In this document: positions 11,487-22,614 of the stretch, piece by piece
How positions within the stretch are numbered: the first letter of the stretch is position 1
How the letters are laid out: each line of letters begins with the position of its first letter
Assembly: GCA_022592445.1 (NCBI GenBank)
Contig: JABYQR010000144.1
Span: 1 to 64,000 of the forward strand
Length of the DNA: 64,000 bases
Reading direction: 5' to 3'
Origin: Cytidiella melzeri
Lineage: Eukaryota > Basidiomycota > Agaricomycetes > Polyporales > Irpicaceae
Program-made: the position numbers and the translations under genes
The notes under the pieces: generated by a model
Seen by the model: only the letters and a program-made list of their open reading frames with translations
Database searches by the model: none
What the model was told of the DNA's origin: nothing

Positions 11487-14400
11487 AGAAGGAAGAAAGA
11501 AAGAACAAATCAAAAGAAAACGAATTATTCGCGTAACCCTTCGGCCATGGGAGATCGGCTGTTTTTGTTCTGAAGTTCTGAAGATGGGGGTCTTTGCTTA
11601 TATGCTTCGCGCTCTCAGTTCTTGTTTTTCTTTCTTTCCTTTTCGTCGTGGCTCCGCTTTTTTAACTTTTACTTCACACTCGCATTTGACTGACTGACTG
11701 AACTGACCGGACCCCCCCCCTTTTTTTTGGCATTTTCCGATGGTTCGGACTTGCTCTGCATCGCACTCTTCTTCTTACCTCGCCGTATATCTATCTCTAT
11801 CTCACAATCGTATTCCATGTCTTGTTTTCGTTTTTTTCGATTTCGATTTTACCATCCTGGGGAGCTTTTTGTTTTTTTTCTCTCTCTCTCTTTCTCTCTT
11901 TCTTTCTCTCTGTGGTTCGTATGTCGTTTCACACAACGCTCGTCTTTTACACATATCCCATCTTGCTTTGTCTTCTTCAAACTGTATCATAACATTCCAT
12001 TATAGAGCTTCCTTCTCTCTGAATTCACACATCTCCATATTTACTCCTAGTTCCGACGTTCTCCAAGTCCACGCCATCAATTGAGAATGAATTGAAAAAA
12101 AGGAAAACAAACAGACAACGTGCATGACTCACATTAACGTTTACGTAACCTCCCTACATCATCGCTCATCAAGTCCAACTGACCATTCTTCAGAAGGAGA
12201 AGAAGAAGAAGAACCGTACAGTACATATATAGCTGCGCGTGAGTACTTTGGAGTTTCTCTTCCGAGCAAGCACGGATAGCTGTGTGAACCGAGCCATCCT
12301 CGAGGCAGAATCATGATCGGGCCATCCAGTGCAAGGGCTCAGAACTCAAACATTTTTTCCAAGTAGCAGTAGCAATCTTAGAGCATCGGACAATTTACGG
12401 CAGAAGCAGAAGCAGGTACCACCCTTTCCTTGCGCGACTCAGCGTCCATCCAACCTGCTATATATATATGCGTCATGAATGGTCGAGGCCTGCTGCTAGT
12501 GTGTATGTATTGTCGACCGTGACTTCCGTGGCATGGGTCCAAACGACTGTCGTACCTATACGTGCAAAGTTGAAGAAAGAACAATGAAACCCTTTCCGGC
12601 AAATTGATGCATGCATGCTCCACGGTCGCAACGTGAGATGTGATGACAAGACTAATAACACGCTCAAAGCTTAGTAGCTGCCTGGATTCAGAACCGTACG
12701 GATGATTCTCGCCTTTCGCTTATCTTGGTCCATCGATACAGGTTACTGGTTTTCCCCGGGCCCGCAACGATGCTGGCATGATGTACAATATAGTACGTAC
12801 CGTACAGCATCGAATTTCGCCGCAGCCTACGTTGGCGCACAAAAGCTATATATACAGCTTCTTTGTCACTTTCGCACACTCATCAATTGAGGTCCCTTGT
12901 AAGGTGTGCCACCTATACATCGAATCCTAACATGACGGTGGGGGATGCGCAAGTCGATGGTTTTCGATAGTTTGTGGTATGTAGCGGACATGAAGTAATT
13001 TGCCGCAGCAGGTTGCCACAGCCGCTGTCCGCGAACGATAGGATCTCTTCCGACTTCCACATCAGCGGCGGCAAGGACAGGCTAGTACATACCATTGCAG
13101 GCGGCGTTTCCTTGCCCCAGCTGCGTATCTGTGAGATTGAAAAAGATCCCACCTGTTCTCAAGGGAATTCCATCGCAATTTATCACCACCACCACCACCA
13201 CCACCACCACCACCATGCCCCCCTGAGTTCCGGATAATCATGAGATGAACCATCGTCATCGTTTACAATTATTAATGATAACCCAACGGCCGGCGCACCT
13301 TCGCGAAGCAAGGTCATAGGGAAAGTGCACGCTGTACAATAAGTAATCTTTGCTTTTTTTGGGATCCAGAAGTTGCAATTCCTATTGGAAAAAGGCAGGC
13401 ACGCGTGCTCCTCAGTTGATCAATGGGCGATTGGGTCTTCAAAATCTCCGATATCGATGCAATGCTTCTATGTACTAAGATCGTTCTACAAATATAAAAA
13501 AAAGAAGTGAAGGCAGACGGTCTTCTCAGGGCCCGGAGTCAACCAACTCGTGAGTAACTAGTAACCGCCCAAGCTTGGTTGCTCGGGAACCCGTAAAATG
13601 CGTTTTGGTGGGAGCGAGCCGCAGCTGCAACTGTGCGCAAAGTTCCTGCAAACGCCGGGTCCCCTACAGAGTTTCCCCGCCAAAACCACGACTGTCTGGC
13701 GTGTATGTAGGCCAAATTGACATACATACGTGTTCAAAACTGAATCCCAACTGCTCTTTCCACCTCATGGTACAGTTCCAAACCCTTCCATGGGTGGGTG
13801 CTGTTTCCACAGACGCTGGTGCCTAAAAAGTAAGATTGGCTCTCTCTTCCCCAAGTTCCCTGCGCTCGTGGAAGTTGGCGATGAGAGATTCTCCCGTGAA
13901 TGAGATGAACCATCCATCCATACATTGCAATCTTCTTAGGCGCATGAAATCCGGATATGCGATTGCCGCTCTCAACCTTGGGGGGTGTGTTGCTTCGCGT
14001 TCCCCGGCGGGTGCCGCAACAAACACTGTGTTTGTCTACTACTACAACCACCGTCAAAACTTTAAATTTGGGACCCTACGGTATTGGACGTTTGACTGCG
14101 CCTGCGCTAGAAACGTAACCTATGGGCGCCGCGTGAGAGTCAGTCTACCGTCTTTCCCTTTCAACAATACGTTCGTACGCGTACGCGTATGCATCGTGTA
14201 AATGCTGAAGCGTACGTAAAACCTGGAGGGGTTTTGCGAAGATGGCACGTCTCATGAGAACTATGACCGTGGCAGCCCTATAAATTATCCTGGCAAAGAT
14301 AAGTTTTTTTCACCTAAGCACCATAACCCATACCCATACCCATACTGAACAAGGTTCCATCGCCACGCCCAACACTCACCGCACACTCTTCTCAAAAAAC

Positions 14401-15219
14401 GTGTCTGGAACAGCCAGCTTGACAAAGTGAGTGACTAGGCTGAAAGATAATCGATAAACACCCCACCCACCAGACAGAACTTCTGACACTTTTCAAGGCT
14501 TAATTCACCCATTCATAGCCCTTGACAGAGAGTACCCACGTACCATATGCTTCGGGCCTCGGGCCGTGAGTAAGCTTTATTGCAAAGGCCCACCTGACCT
14601 GCTTTTCTTGCGTTATACGGTAACGAAAAGATCTACCTGGGTCGAGTCTAGTAGACAAATGAAAACTGTGGGTGTTGCATAGAATAAAACGTAGGTTTTT
14701 ACAGATGTGATGGCTGTGGTGTGGTGTACGTGCTGCTGCTCTGCTTGTGCAGCGGGAGCACACTTTAATACTAGGCCAGAGAAAGACATGCGTGAGATGA
14801 CTTGTGTCATGAAGCAATCAACCCGTGAGGAACTCCTAGGAATCCTGTACGGAAATTGTTCTGTAATTGTACAGTAGACTGGGTATAACAAGACGATCGA
14901 CGCTTACCTCGGTTCACCTCATGTATAGCTGCTTTCAAAGTTTGTTCAAGCGCAGAGTGCGGGCTACGCGCATCTGAAATGACGATGAGACATCTGGCGA
15001 CTCTTCGTCGTTTGCGCTGTAACCCCCTCTCTCTCTCTCCGTCCGCTCGCAGACAAAAATCATTCTCGCCAATAAAAATCCAGTTGTGATTTCCCTTGTC
15101 TTTGTACAAAAGTAAATCATTTTGTCAAGCTGAAAAAGAAGGATAATAATTTATATCATCAAAGCATATAGAAGACGCAAACAAAAACTCACCATTAACA
15201 AACTCCTTTGCCACCCTCT
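11487..15219. other. Gene-poor stretch after the C2H2 gene
   Basis: The first 600 bases are probably the C2H2 3' UTR, with a T- and CT-rich tract around 11865-11912. From about 12100 to 15200 I see only short frames without recognisable motifs. A (CAC)n microsatellite lies near 13183-13215 and an ACCCAT-type short repeat near 14324-14345. No tRNA, transposon end or convincing exon was found. Confidence 0.4.
13183..13215 (+). repeat. (CAC)n microsatellite
   Basis: Eleven uninterrupted CAC triplets. They would encode poly-His or poly-Gly in short shadow frames, and no gene model supports translation. Confidence 0.9.
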
Positions 15220-16651
15220 TCATCCAGCTCCAGCACTTCTCCACCATCGTACCACTCCGTCTTCTCCCCCACTAACAAACTCACCTGCCGAACCATGCTG
15301 GGCCGGCTTAGGCCGCCACGCCACACTCCACACTTCGCCCGTATCTTGAATGGTAGACACAGAAGTGCGCGAGCCAAGGTCCCAAACGCGCATCGTTTTA
15401 TCTGAGGACCTACGAAAAACAAAAGCACATTAATCAATATTTTTTTGCACGGATCGAACGTAACAATGAACACCAAGGCGGTTTGCGTACGTACCCTGAG
15501 AGAACATATTTTCCATCTGCCGATACATCAGCACAGAGAGCCCACGACGTATGTCCAGTCAACGTGGCGACCGCGCCTGAACCTGGTTTTCCTGCTGACC
15601 CAGAAGCGTTATACCTTACGTCGTGCATAATGAGCCGCTTGTCTTCTGAAGCCGATATCAACAACTGTGTGAGCGATTGAGCGAAAAGCGGTGGGTCAGT
15701 GAGTGAATAGTGAATGTGTTAGCGTAAAAAAAGTGAGAGACACGGGCGAAAAGCGCACTTGCGAGTCGGGCGACCAGGTGAACGAGCGGACAGCCATGGC
15801 GTGGGATGTATACGTGTTGAGGAGTTTCTCAGCTGCGAGGTCGAAGATGTATATTTGGCCTGCTTCAGAGGACATTGCTACACGGGTACCGTCTGGGCTC
15901 TGAATATTGTGATAATGTTAAGTCAAATGTATGTATGTGGTGAGACAAAAGCCGGAAGGCAGGCTTACGTGTTTACAACACAGACCAAATTTTGTCCTCC
16001 CACTCGGTAACGTAGATTTTCTTGCTCCAAACGATGCAGGGTCGGCGGAGCGTATGGTGATGTTGCCTGAACCACCCGTAGCAGCAAATGTCTCTCCCGA
16101 AGGATGAAGTGACACTGACCACGCTATGAGAGTAATCAATGCTTCGTCCTTCACGCATACAAAGAGGAACAGAAGGGGGGGGGGGGGGTAAAAAAAATCA
16201 CCAGGTTCTTCATTATCCTCCTTCCCTCTCACATAACTCTCCCACCGCCCTTTGATCTCCCCATCCTCCAAATCCCACAGACATGTCAGTCCTTCTAACG
16301 TATTCCAAAGCACCTTTCCTCCTTTGGCATCGGCGCTGCTCATGCTCACTATTCCGAGTGTATGCGGGGGCTGAGAACGGGAGATTTGTCCAGAGGTGGG
16401 GGTCCATTGTTTCACGGTCCCGTCTGCGGAGGCAGAGAATACGGCGTCTTGAGGTGTCCATAGGACGGACCAGACGGAATCGGTGTGGGCTGGTGTAGTA
16501 GGAAGTAATGGTGAATTTGGGCAAAGCGGTGGATGAGACTCGAGAAAGGCGTACCTTCGGCACCGTCTATAGCATGGAGAAAAGCAAGACTCTGTGTGTG
16601 TAGAAGTATGAGCGAGACAAACGCTATAGCTCTGAGCTCTGCACTTGCCAT
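15220..16651 (-). CDS. SKI8: Ski8/Rec14-type WD40 protein (SKI complex subunit)
   Basis: WD40 propeller that scaffolds Ski2 and Ski3 for 3'-to-5' mRNA decay by the cytoplasmic exosome. The yeast protein also serves Spo11 in meiotic recombination. Six exons (16651-16555, 16489-16202, 16123-15969, 15899-15759, 15664-15495, 15409-15220) make 346 residues, the usual family size. The blade sequences include AHTDSVWSVLWTPQDAVFSA, DGTVKQW, GLTCLWDLEDGEIKGRW, SLHPSGETFAATGGSG, SPDGTRVAMSSEAGQIYIFD, ASEDKRL, SSDKTMRVWDL and a C-terminal GEDGVVRWWR. Upstream of the first blade the frame reads a hydrophobic MASAELRAIAFVSLILL, which is unusual for Ski8. The true start or a short first intron is therefore uncertain. 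The intron at 16122-16201 carries a 14-base G run on the plus strand. Confidence 0.9.
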
Positions 16652-16934
16652 TGTGGTTGACGCGATCTGTGCGACGTCTTTCGTCCGTTGACGGGTCGCG
16701 GTATTAAGCAGCGGAATAGCGGGCCGCTCATGCTGCTCTCTCATCGGTGATAGCCATCGGAGTCTGAAGCTCGAATATAAGCTTCCCAAACTACCAAACC
16801 TTAATTTCCTTCACCATCAACGATAGCGGAAGAAGACATCGCTGTACTTTGTACTCACCAAAAACAACAAAAGTACGTCCACGACGTGCAGTAGAGACGA
16901 GGAAGGACGTGCTGACGACGGGAATGGCTGCAGG
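16652..16934. promoter_or_regulatory. Divergent promoter between SKI8 and eS12
   Basis: This 283-base gap separates two head-to-head genes and must carry both promoters. No clear TATA box is visible. An untranslated eS12 leader probably begins within it. Confidence 0.5.
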
Positions 16935-17431
16935 ATGTCTGACGCTGGAGATGAAATTCAAGTCGACGCCCCCGCTGAGGTCGAGGTCTCTACCGACGCC
17001 CCCAAGGGAAAGCTTTCCGTCGAGGATGCTCTTCAGGTGCGTCACTGTCAGTCTCATGCCACTGTGGCATACAACTGAACTCCTCTCTACAGCAAGTCCT
17101 GAAGAACGCCCTCGTCCACGACGGACTTGCCCGCGGTCTCCGCGAGGCTGCCAAAGCCCTCGACAAACGCCAGGCCCACCTTTGCGTGCTCGTCGAGACT
17201 TGCACCGAAGCCGAGTACCTCAGGCTCATCGAGGCTCTCTGTGCAGAGCACAAGATCAACCTCATCAAGGTCGGAGATGCCAAAGTTCTCGGCACCTGGG
17301 CTGGATTGTGCAAGATCGACAGGGAGGGCAACCCTCGCAAGGTCGTTGGATGCTCGTGTGTAGTCGTCAAGAATTACGGTTCCGAGAGCGAGGGGCTGCA
17401 TGTGCTCCTCGACTACTTCAAAAACCGGTAA
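16935..17431 (+). CDS. RPS12: 40S ribosomal protein eS12
   Basis: Small-subunit ribosomal protein. Two exons (16935-17036, 17093-17431) give 146 residues, matching the family length of about 130-145. The N-terminus is the acidic [18 protein letters not shown]. The conserved fold follows with [59 protein letters not shown] and [17 protein letters not shown]. The ATG at 16935 fits because the acidic leader is typical and no earlier in-frame ATG extends the frame. The stop is followed by a GTGAGT-like donor and a distant TTTTAG, so the 3' UTR may also be spliced. Confidence 0.95.
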
Positions 17432-17889
17432 AGATGGTGAGTGTCTGTATTTGTAGGCAGGCTTTTCCTTGGGATGTCAAACTAGACTCCCTCTACTGAG
17501 AACTTCACGTTCTTTGCGGAAAACGTCTATCCGGAATCATTATACTATTGTCTGAAACTTGCATTGCGTTGTGCTCATCGTGACTCTATGCTGACGACTT
17601 TTCGTTTTAGGTTCTTGTCGCTGCTATTTCGTATTCGCTCTGTAGCATATCACACGCAATTCATGACACTCGTTGCTATCGAGAACATAACGTCCCGTCC
17701 TATGAGATATCGTACGACTCTAGCAATGTAAGTGCGATCCTGCAGCTCGGGGAGCATGGCATCGAACAGGCCCGGTAAGGCATGCGAAATAATTGACTGC
17801 AAAGGCGACAGCGAAAGGGCCGTGAGGATGTACAGTTGAGTGCTAACGCAGAACATGCTTATCATCAGGCGCATGCAGCTGAGAAACGC
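17432..17889. other. 3' intergenic region between eS12 and the DUF7704-like gene
   Basis: Convergent 3' ends. A donor-like GGTGAGTG at 17436-17443 and an acceptor TTTTAG near 17606-17611 would frame an intron in the eS12 3' UTR. I see no clear box C/D or H/ACA snoRNA pattern inside it. Confidence 0.35.
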
Positions 17890-18447
17890 CTACGCCTCCT
17901 TTCGCACAATGGTGCCACCCTTGGGCACCGTCAGCCTATCCTCCTTCCGTACACCCACTCCCATCAAGAAACTCATTCTCATCCCCGCACCAACGTACAC
18001 AAACCCGACGCTCCCCCATTCCATCGCGTTCCACTCCCACCACTTCAAAAACACCTCCCCGAACCCTTTCCCTTTCTGCCCCATCGCCACTGGGATCATC
18101 GTCGCCAAGTGCCCAAAATCCGCGATGAGCAGACCGACGAGAAGCGTGCGCCAGGTTCTCAAAGAGGAAGAAGAAGAAGAAGAAGAAAGGACATAGTGTT
18201 CGTTGATGGCGAAGAGGAGGTAGAGGTTTGCGAGCTGGTAGAGGGTGGCGAGGGTGGGTGTGTCGATCGTTGCGGATGCCCTGGACCCGGCGGCGGCGTA
18301 GCCAGACCCACTGGGTGAGGGTGAGAGGAGCTCGAGGTATGTCGTTGGTTTGCCGGCGGCGTAGTAGGCGCCGACGAGAGCTGAGAGGGGTTCGACGTAG
18401 AGGAAGAAGAGGCGGTAGACGAATGCGGCTTTGAAGGAGTCCGACAT
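17890..18447 (-). CDS. DUF7704-like basidiomycete membrane protein
   Basis: Single-exon frame of 185 residues. It begins MSDSFKAAFVYRLFFLYVEP and continues LSALVGAYYAAGKPTTYLEL. Hydrophobic segments fall near residues 10-30, 70-85, 100-120 and 140-160. ANLYLLFAINEHYVL, ADFGHLATMIPVA and EWGSVGFVYVGAGMR match my memory of DUF7704, a family of unknown function common in agaricomycetes. An internal Ser run is encoded by a GAA-type triplet repeat on the plus strand (about 18164-18187) and probably varies between strains. No catalytic motif is visible, so no function is proposed. Confidence 0.8.
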   Translation of the reverse strand: MSDSFKAAFVYRLFFLYVEPLSALVGAYYAAGKPTTYLELLSPSPSGSGYAAAGSRASATIDTPTLATLYQLANLYLLFAINEHYVLSSSSSSSSLRTWRTLLVGLLIADFGHLATMIPVAMGQKGKGFGEVFLKWWEWNAMEWGSVGFVYVGAGMRMSFLMGVGVRKEDRLTVPKGGTIVRKEA

Positions 18448-18928
18448 GTTGTGTGGTCAAGGTGCTGTGGTGAACTTGGAGTGGTGGTGTGAAGTCAAGC
18501 TTATTGTAGGCTAGGGTTCGCACGTCCGCTATCAACTTACTGCACGCGCTTGTCATAGTTAGAGTTGAGTTCGTTGACCATGCGCATTTGCGCTGACAGA
18601 CTACTTCGTACTTGGTACTAATGAAGTCGCAAAATTGTCCTTTTTTTGCTGCATTGAAGCACACCAATATGAGCAAAATGTAAAGAGATTGTCAACGTCT
18701 ATGTACGTTACACGTCCTGGTATCGTGCCTGACCGACGGTAAACAAGTAGTCACGGAGAATTAAACTGTGTAACATAATCATGTAATTACAACTAGCTGG
18801 GAAGGTTGATATATCTACAATGCGTACACGGGCGAATAAGAAGATATACTACATACCAATGTATAGTCAGATGGAAAGAAGATATGATATTGGGTTTAAC
18901 ATTGCAATAAATCAAGCCACCATCTTCT
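18448..18928. other. Intergenic gap
   Basis: Contains the promoter of the DUF7704-like gene and the 3' end of the next minus-strand gene. No open frame or repeat is convincing. Confidence 0.4.
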
Positions 18929-20563
18929 CTACCGGCCAGACCAAAGCATACCGTCGTTACCAATCTTATCTGGCGACCCGGGTTCACCATCAACGTCCAC
19001 ACCAGGCTCGCCGCCGATGAGCACACCATCCGCATCGAGCTGGCCAGTTTCACCAGCTGCTGGAGGTGCTCTGTCGCTTCGAAGTGGTACACCAGTTGCA
19101 GATACACCTAGAGGTATCGATATCGCCGAAGAGGGAACTTGGAAGCTTGGTATCGTCAACGTTAACCCAGGAGACCGCCGTACCGGCGATCGTGATCGTG
19201 ACCTTGACCGTGGTCGAGGTATTACAGGTTGAGTCGGCGCAGGCGAATACGGCAAAGGCGACCCTGTGAAAGAGTACCCTAGCCAAGTTGTTTCCGCAGA
19301 CTGGCCAGTACGTGAAGGACCAGCCCCCGTAGGTGTGTAAGGGGTTCTCACCTCTGGCGAGCGTCGCGGAAGTTTCGTCGCCGGAGGGAAATTGCATGTA
19401 GGAGAGGACGAGACTTGGTTGGAGAAGAAAGTGTAAACGTAGAAACTGCCTTGCGTCGGTCTCCGCATGTCAGACCTTGCTGTCGACGAACGAGATAACG
19501 ATGGGGTAGGCCGCTGCATAGCCTGCCAGTATCTTGGCCCCGACGGATGCAAAGGTCTTGTATTCCTCGGAGTCGGCTGATTGGCGGCATTCGAGAACAA
19601 GCCCTCCGACGCAGCTTGACACGGCATGTACCTCGTTCCCAATGGGTTTCCGCACACAGCGCAGCCAATGCCCTCTCGTACACAGCCGCATGCGCTCTTC
19701 ATCATTCGCGCGACGATCGTCTGTTCGAAATAGGCTTGGTCCAAACCGACGACGATGTCCGTGGCCTCTTCCTTCCCTACCCACACTCCTCGTGGTTTCT
19801 GGGGGAAGGCCCGCACGTGTACGACGGCGCCACATCCATTCGTCTTGCGGGAGGACTGGTGACTCCTGCCACTGGATGTTGCTTTCCGCTGCACGAAAGA
19901 GCACGACGAGCGCCATGGCAGCGGAGATGGCTCGAACGTCTTGCCATGCTCCTCGGAAGATACCTCTGTCCCTCCATCCCCGCCACAATACAATATAAAG
20001 CTGTCGTCCGTATCATTCGCACCCCTTCTCTGTTCCTGTTCGTTCAACGGCGGCCCTGCAGAACCCGCAGAACCACTTTCCTCCTCGTTCGCCCATCCCC
20101 AAGACTCTCCGTTGTAGCCCATGCCATCATCCTCTCCCAGCGCTCCGGAGGGGTACGGCATCAGCCAGGGTGGTGTACTAGGCCGCGTGAACGTACCCGG
20201 CCCAGGCGCAGGTCTACTTGCCTGGGCTACTGTCGACTGAGATGCAGCAGGATTGTTGCTACCTGACGGAGCAGATAATGGCGGCCGTGCCGCACTGCTC
20301 GTGGCGTTGTGGTCGAGCCTCATAGCACCTCTCCGTCGCAGCCTTGATTGCTCGCCTGTGCGGATGAGGTCGGATAGGACGATAGAGTCGTCTGCGTCTG
20401 TGAGTTGTGGGTTATTGTTGGCGGGGTTGTCGCGGGGGAGTGTGAGGGTGGATGTGGGCGACGAGGCTGGTGCTAGGGCGTACGACGAGCGACGACGTGG
20501 CTCGAGAGGTATCCGAGCGGGTGGTGGGTAATCAGAGTAGCGTCTGAGATAGTTCTGCGGCAT
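18929..20563 (-). CDS. Uncharacterised Ser/Pro/Arg-rich protein with a CxC...CxxC cluster
   Basis: One uninterrupted frame of 544 residues, although unspliced introns cannot be excluded. Both ends are low-complexity and rich in Pro, Ser and Arg, with an RSRSRSRSP-type run near residue 460. The middle, about residues 275-310, is conserved-looking: DIVVGLDQAYFEQTIVARMM followed by CGCVREGIGCAVCGNPLGTR and YMPC. The six cysteines in CGC...GCAVCGN...PC suggest a small metal-binding knuckle. Similar CGC-x5-GCAVCGNPLGT stretches occur, as I recall, in uncharacterised agaricomycete proteins. FYVYTFFSNQVSSSP near residue 380 is a second ordered-looking patch. No function is assigned. Confidence 0.65.
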   Translation of the reverse strand: MPQNYLRRYSDYPPPARIPLEPRRRSSYALAPASSPTSTLTLPRDNPANNNPQLTDADDSIVLSDLIRTGEQSRLRRRGAMRLDHNATSSAARPPLSAPSGSNNPAASQSTVAQASRPAPGPGTFTRPSTPPWLMPYPSGALGEDDGMGYNGESWGWANEEESGSAGSAGPPLNEQEQRRGANDTDDSFILYCGGDGGTEVSSEEHGKTFEPSPLPWRSSCSFVQRKATSSGRSHQSSRKTNGCGAVVHVRAFPQKPRGVWVGKEEATDIVVGLDQAYFEQTIVARMMKSACGCVREGIGCAVCGNPLGTRYMPCQAASEGLFSNAANQPTPRNTRPLHPSGPRYWQAMQRPTPSLSRSSTARSDMRRPTQGSFYVYTFFSNQVSSSPTCNFPPATKLPRRSPEVRTPYTPTGAGPSRTGQSAETTWLGYSFTGSPLPYSPAPTQPVIPRPRSRSRSRSPVRRSPGLTLTIPSFQVPSSAISIPLGVSATGVPLRSDRAPPAAGETGQLDADGVLIGGEPGVDVDGEPGSPDKIGNDGMLWSGR

Positions 20564-22050
20564 CCCCGGCTCTGTATTCGTGGATGAGGAATGTTATTCT
20601 TCGTCAAGTGTAGTAATAGGTCGTCAAAAGGCGTAAAGGTGGTCGTGGTGTTGAGTAGAGCGAGCTGGAGGTGTGTGTTGCTGAGACCGGAGGAGGCATG
20701 GGAGTCGCGAGGCGCGCTGACAAAGCAAGGATATCACCGGATTTAGATATGAGAACGATGATCCAGCCCGGTGCCGGCACTGGTGCCATCTCAGATTACC
20801 ACGACCGTCAGTTGCAACTTGGAGGTGCACAGGGCAAAGGAAAGAGAGAGCATCGAGAGGTAAGTACTGCGCAAAAAACCAGGATACTTGCAGCAAACAG
20901 CGATTGAAATGAGTTGGCGCCACAATGATCGTACCTTCCTAAAAGAGAACACGGCGTTGCCTCGCAGGACACAGTGCGGCACTCGCGACATACTACCAGC
21001 TCACCGTTCGCTTTCTCTGCATTTGGGCCCACAGTCAATCTCACTCTCCGCTTTTTGCGCCGCTTGTACTTAGAGTACTGGAAGATCCTAGTGTGGCTGA
21101 GCTTGAGGTCCCTTTGGTACGACAACCTGAGCTGCGGGAGCTACTCGTTCACTTTCCCGGTAGGGCCTGACTGCACTGAATCGCCATTCGAATTCTTAAT
21201 TCATCCCCTACAGACTAGCGAGGGACAATGTCACCAACATCGTCCGCCCCTCCAGTCGCGAGGCATGGTAAATGTGATTTTGGGTTGCCGTTGAACCAGA
21301 CAATCATGAAGCACGGAACAACATGACTATACCAATGAACAAGCCAGTCAACGGAATCAGGTAGTAAAGGTGTTAGTAGCCCGAGGACATCATAATACGT
21401 TTCCCGTTAAAAGATAAGTTGCAAGTTCATCACTGGCGTATGCGCTCTTGAGAAAGTCCATCAAGCGAGACCCGAAACAACCTCGGTTGGGGCATTCGTT
21501 GATAAATTTGCACTCACAGTGAAAGAACTGATATGCATTGTTTTGAACAATAGGAGCTTGTGCGGTTCACATTCCAGGTACGTCGCCTCGAGATGCACAC
21601 TCAGACAACGTCTGACTCGGTATTATGGACACCTCACGACCAAGCATATGTTCTCTAGGCGTGGCTATCCGACTCTAGTGACGTTTTACCTCGCGTGATG
21701 CAGTACAACATTGCCTCGAACGCACATCGCTTTTTTCATGAGACGTAGCTCAACAAGGCCGCTGAGTTTCGCATGATAGGAGAGACACCACCATCTGATA
21801 ACGTAGCCAGTACTTTGCCACAGGTCGCGGTGGCACATCACGGTTACGGCTGTGACAAACGCGAACCAAACGTCACAGATAACAACGCTCACGCTATCGT
21901 GACTCGTCTATGTATGTCTATGTCGCTCTCACTGCTACTGACGGTAAATGTCGCCACCAACTGCGGCTCACACATTCACTGCGCTATTCCAGACATCAGG
22001 GAGACGAAAACAAGGTGGCAGGAGGCAGTAGGCACATACGCTCGTGCTCC
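20564..22050. other. Gap before the duplicated accessory region
   Basis: Includes the promoter of the preceding minus-strand gene. Minus-strand frames around 20620-21130 contain a Cys-containing VVCRECRTVSCEATPC patch. I could not assemble a credible spliced protein from them. From about 21300 to 22050 nothing coding is visible. Confidence 0.3.
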
Positions 22051-22290
22051 TGTGAGATCTCTGAAACCCTGTTTCAGTCCTCTCTCTTTGCTTCCTGTCT
22101 CACGCCTCACATCTGGGTACGAGACTATCATTGGACGGTGGGAGGGATGAACTTTATCTGATGAGGGTGTCACTCCTGGCGTAGAACCCCGATCAAGCAA
22201 CATCATGTCTTTAAACACAGTTGTACGGTGCGTAAGCGAGTGTTCAGCACAGCCACCCGTGGCGCTGAGATGGTGGTGGCTCTCTCCTAC
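22050..22290 (+). repeat. 5' flank of duplicated unit A
   Basis: This sequence recurs at about 23820-24046 with many shared runs. One is the block around ACATCATGTCTTT followed by GCGAGTGTTCAGCACAGCCA. It marks the left part of a tandemly duplicated unit whose second copy is broken by transposons. The 9-mer GTGGTGGCT at 22273-22281 is the uninterrupted counterpart of the transposon target in unit B. Confidence 0.75.
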
Positions 22291-22336
22291 TGGCACGCGA
22301 AACAGGAGACCCGTTTCTTTCTCTCCCGGAAGAAAC

Positions 22337-22415
22337 GAAACAGGTTTTCTTCCCATCTCGGGATCACTTGCAGTGCAATTGTCTCAGACACACAGCACTA
22401 GGGTGTGTATATAAG
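22337..22415 (+). promoter_or_regulatory. Conserved promoter block and TATA box of paralog A
   Basis: A block starting GAAACAGG and ending TCTCGGGATCAC (about 22337-22368) is followed by TATATAAG at 22408-22415. The same arrangement precedes paralogs B, C and D at nearly constant distance from the ATG (about 205-225 bases from TATA). Downstream, GGCACTGGTTG then GTGAGT gives a shared 5'-UTR intron donor. Its acceptor precedes CCCCCCTCG. Confidence 0.7.
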
Positions 22416-22614
22416 ATGGTCAGAGTGCCAGTTTCTTTCCCTCCAGGCCGAGCCCACACTTTTCAGCGTTTTGTTATCCCTCTCTCCTCAGGCACTGGTT
22501 GGTGAGTGAAGTGTGTCAATGTCTCTACGATACACAATGGCTCACACAATTTTACAAGCCCCCCTCGCTCAACAATAACACTAACACTCTTCGCGACAAG
22601 CAAACTCAACCACC

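Noticed and set aside
11727..12084. Ser/Phe-rich plus-strand frames
   Set aside because: Translation of a CT/T-rich 3' untranslated region, without domain or start context.
14160..14200. Alternating GTACGCGTACGCGTATGC tract as a possible regulatory or Z-DNA site
   Set aside because: Short, isolated and not placed near a supported gene start.
16990..17401. Long minus-strand frames opposite eS12
   Set aside because: Antisense shadows of a highly codon-biased ribosomal protein gene.
17836..18676. Frames overlapping the DUF7704-like gene on both strands
   Set aside because: Shadow frames. The 17890-18447 minus frame has the membrane-segment pattern and family-like motifs.
19547..20266. 239-codon plus-strand frame
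   Set aside because: Antisense of the Arg/Ser-rich gene at 18929-20563, with Arg-rich random composition.
20604..21130. Possible small Cys-containing gene on the minus strand (VVCRECRTVSCEATPC)
   Set aside because: I tried joining neighbouring exons as a Yippee- or Mis18-like fold but could not keep a frame with the expected Cys pairs.
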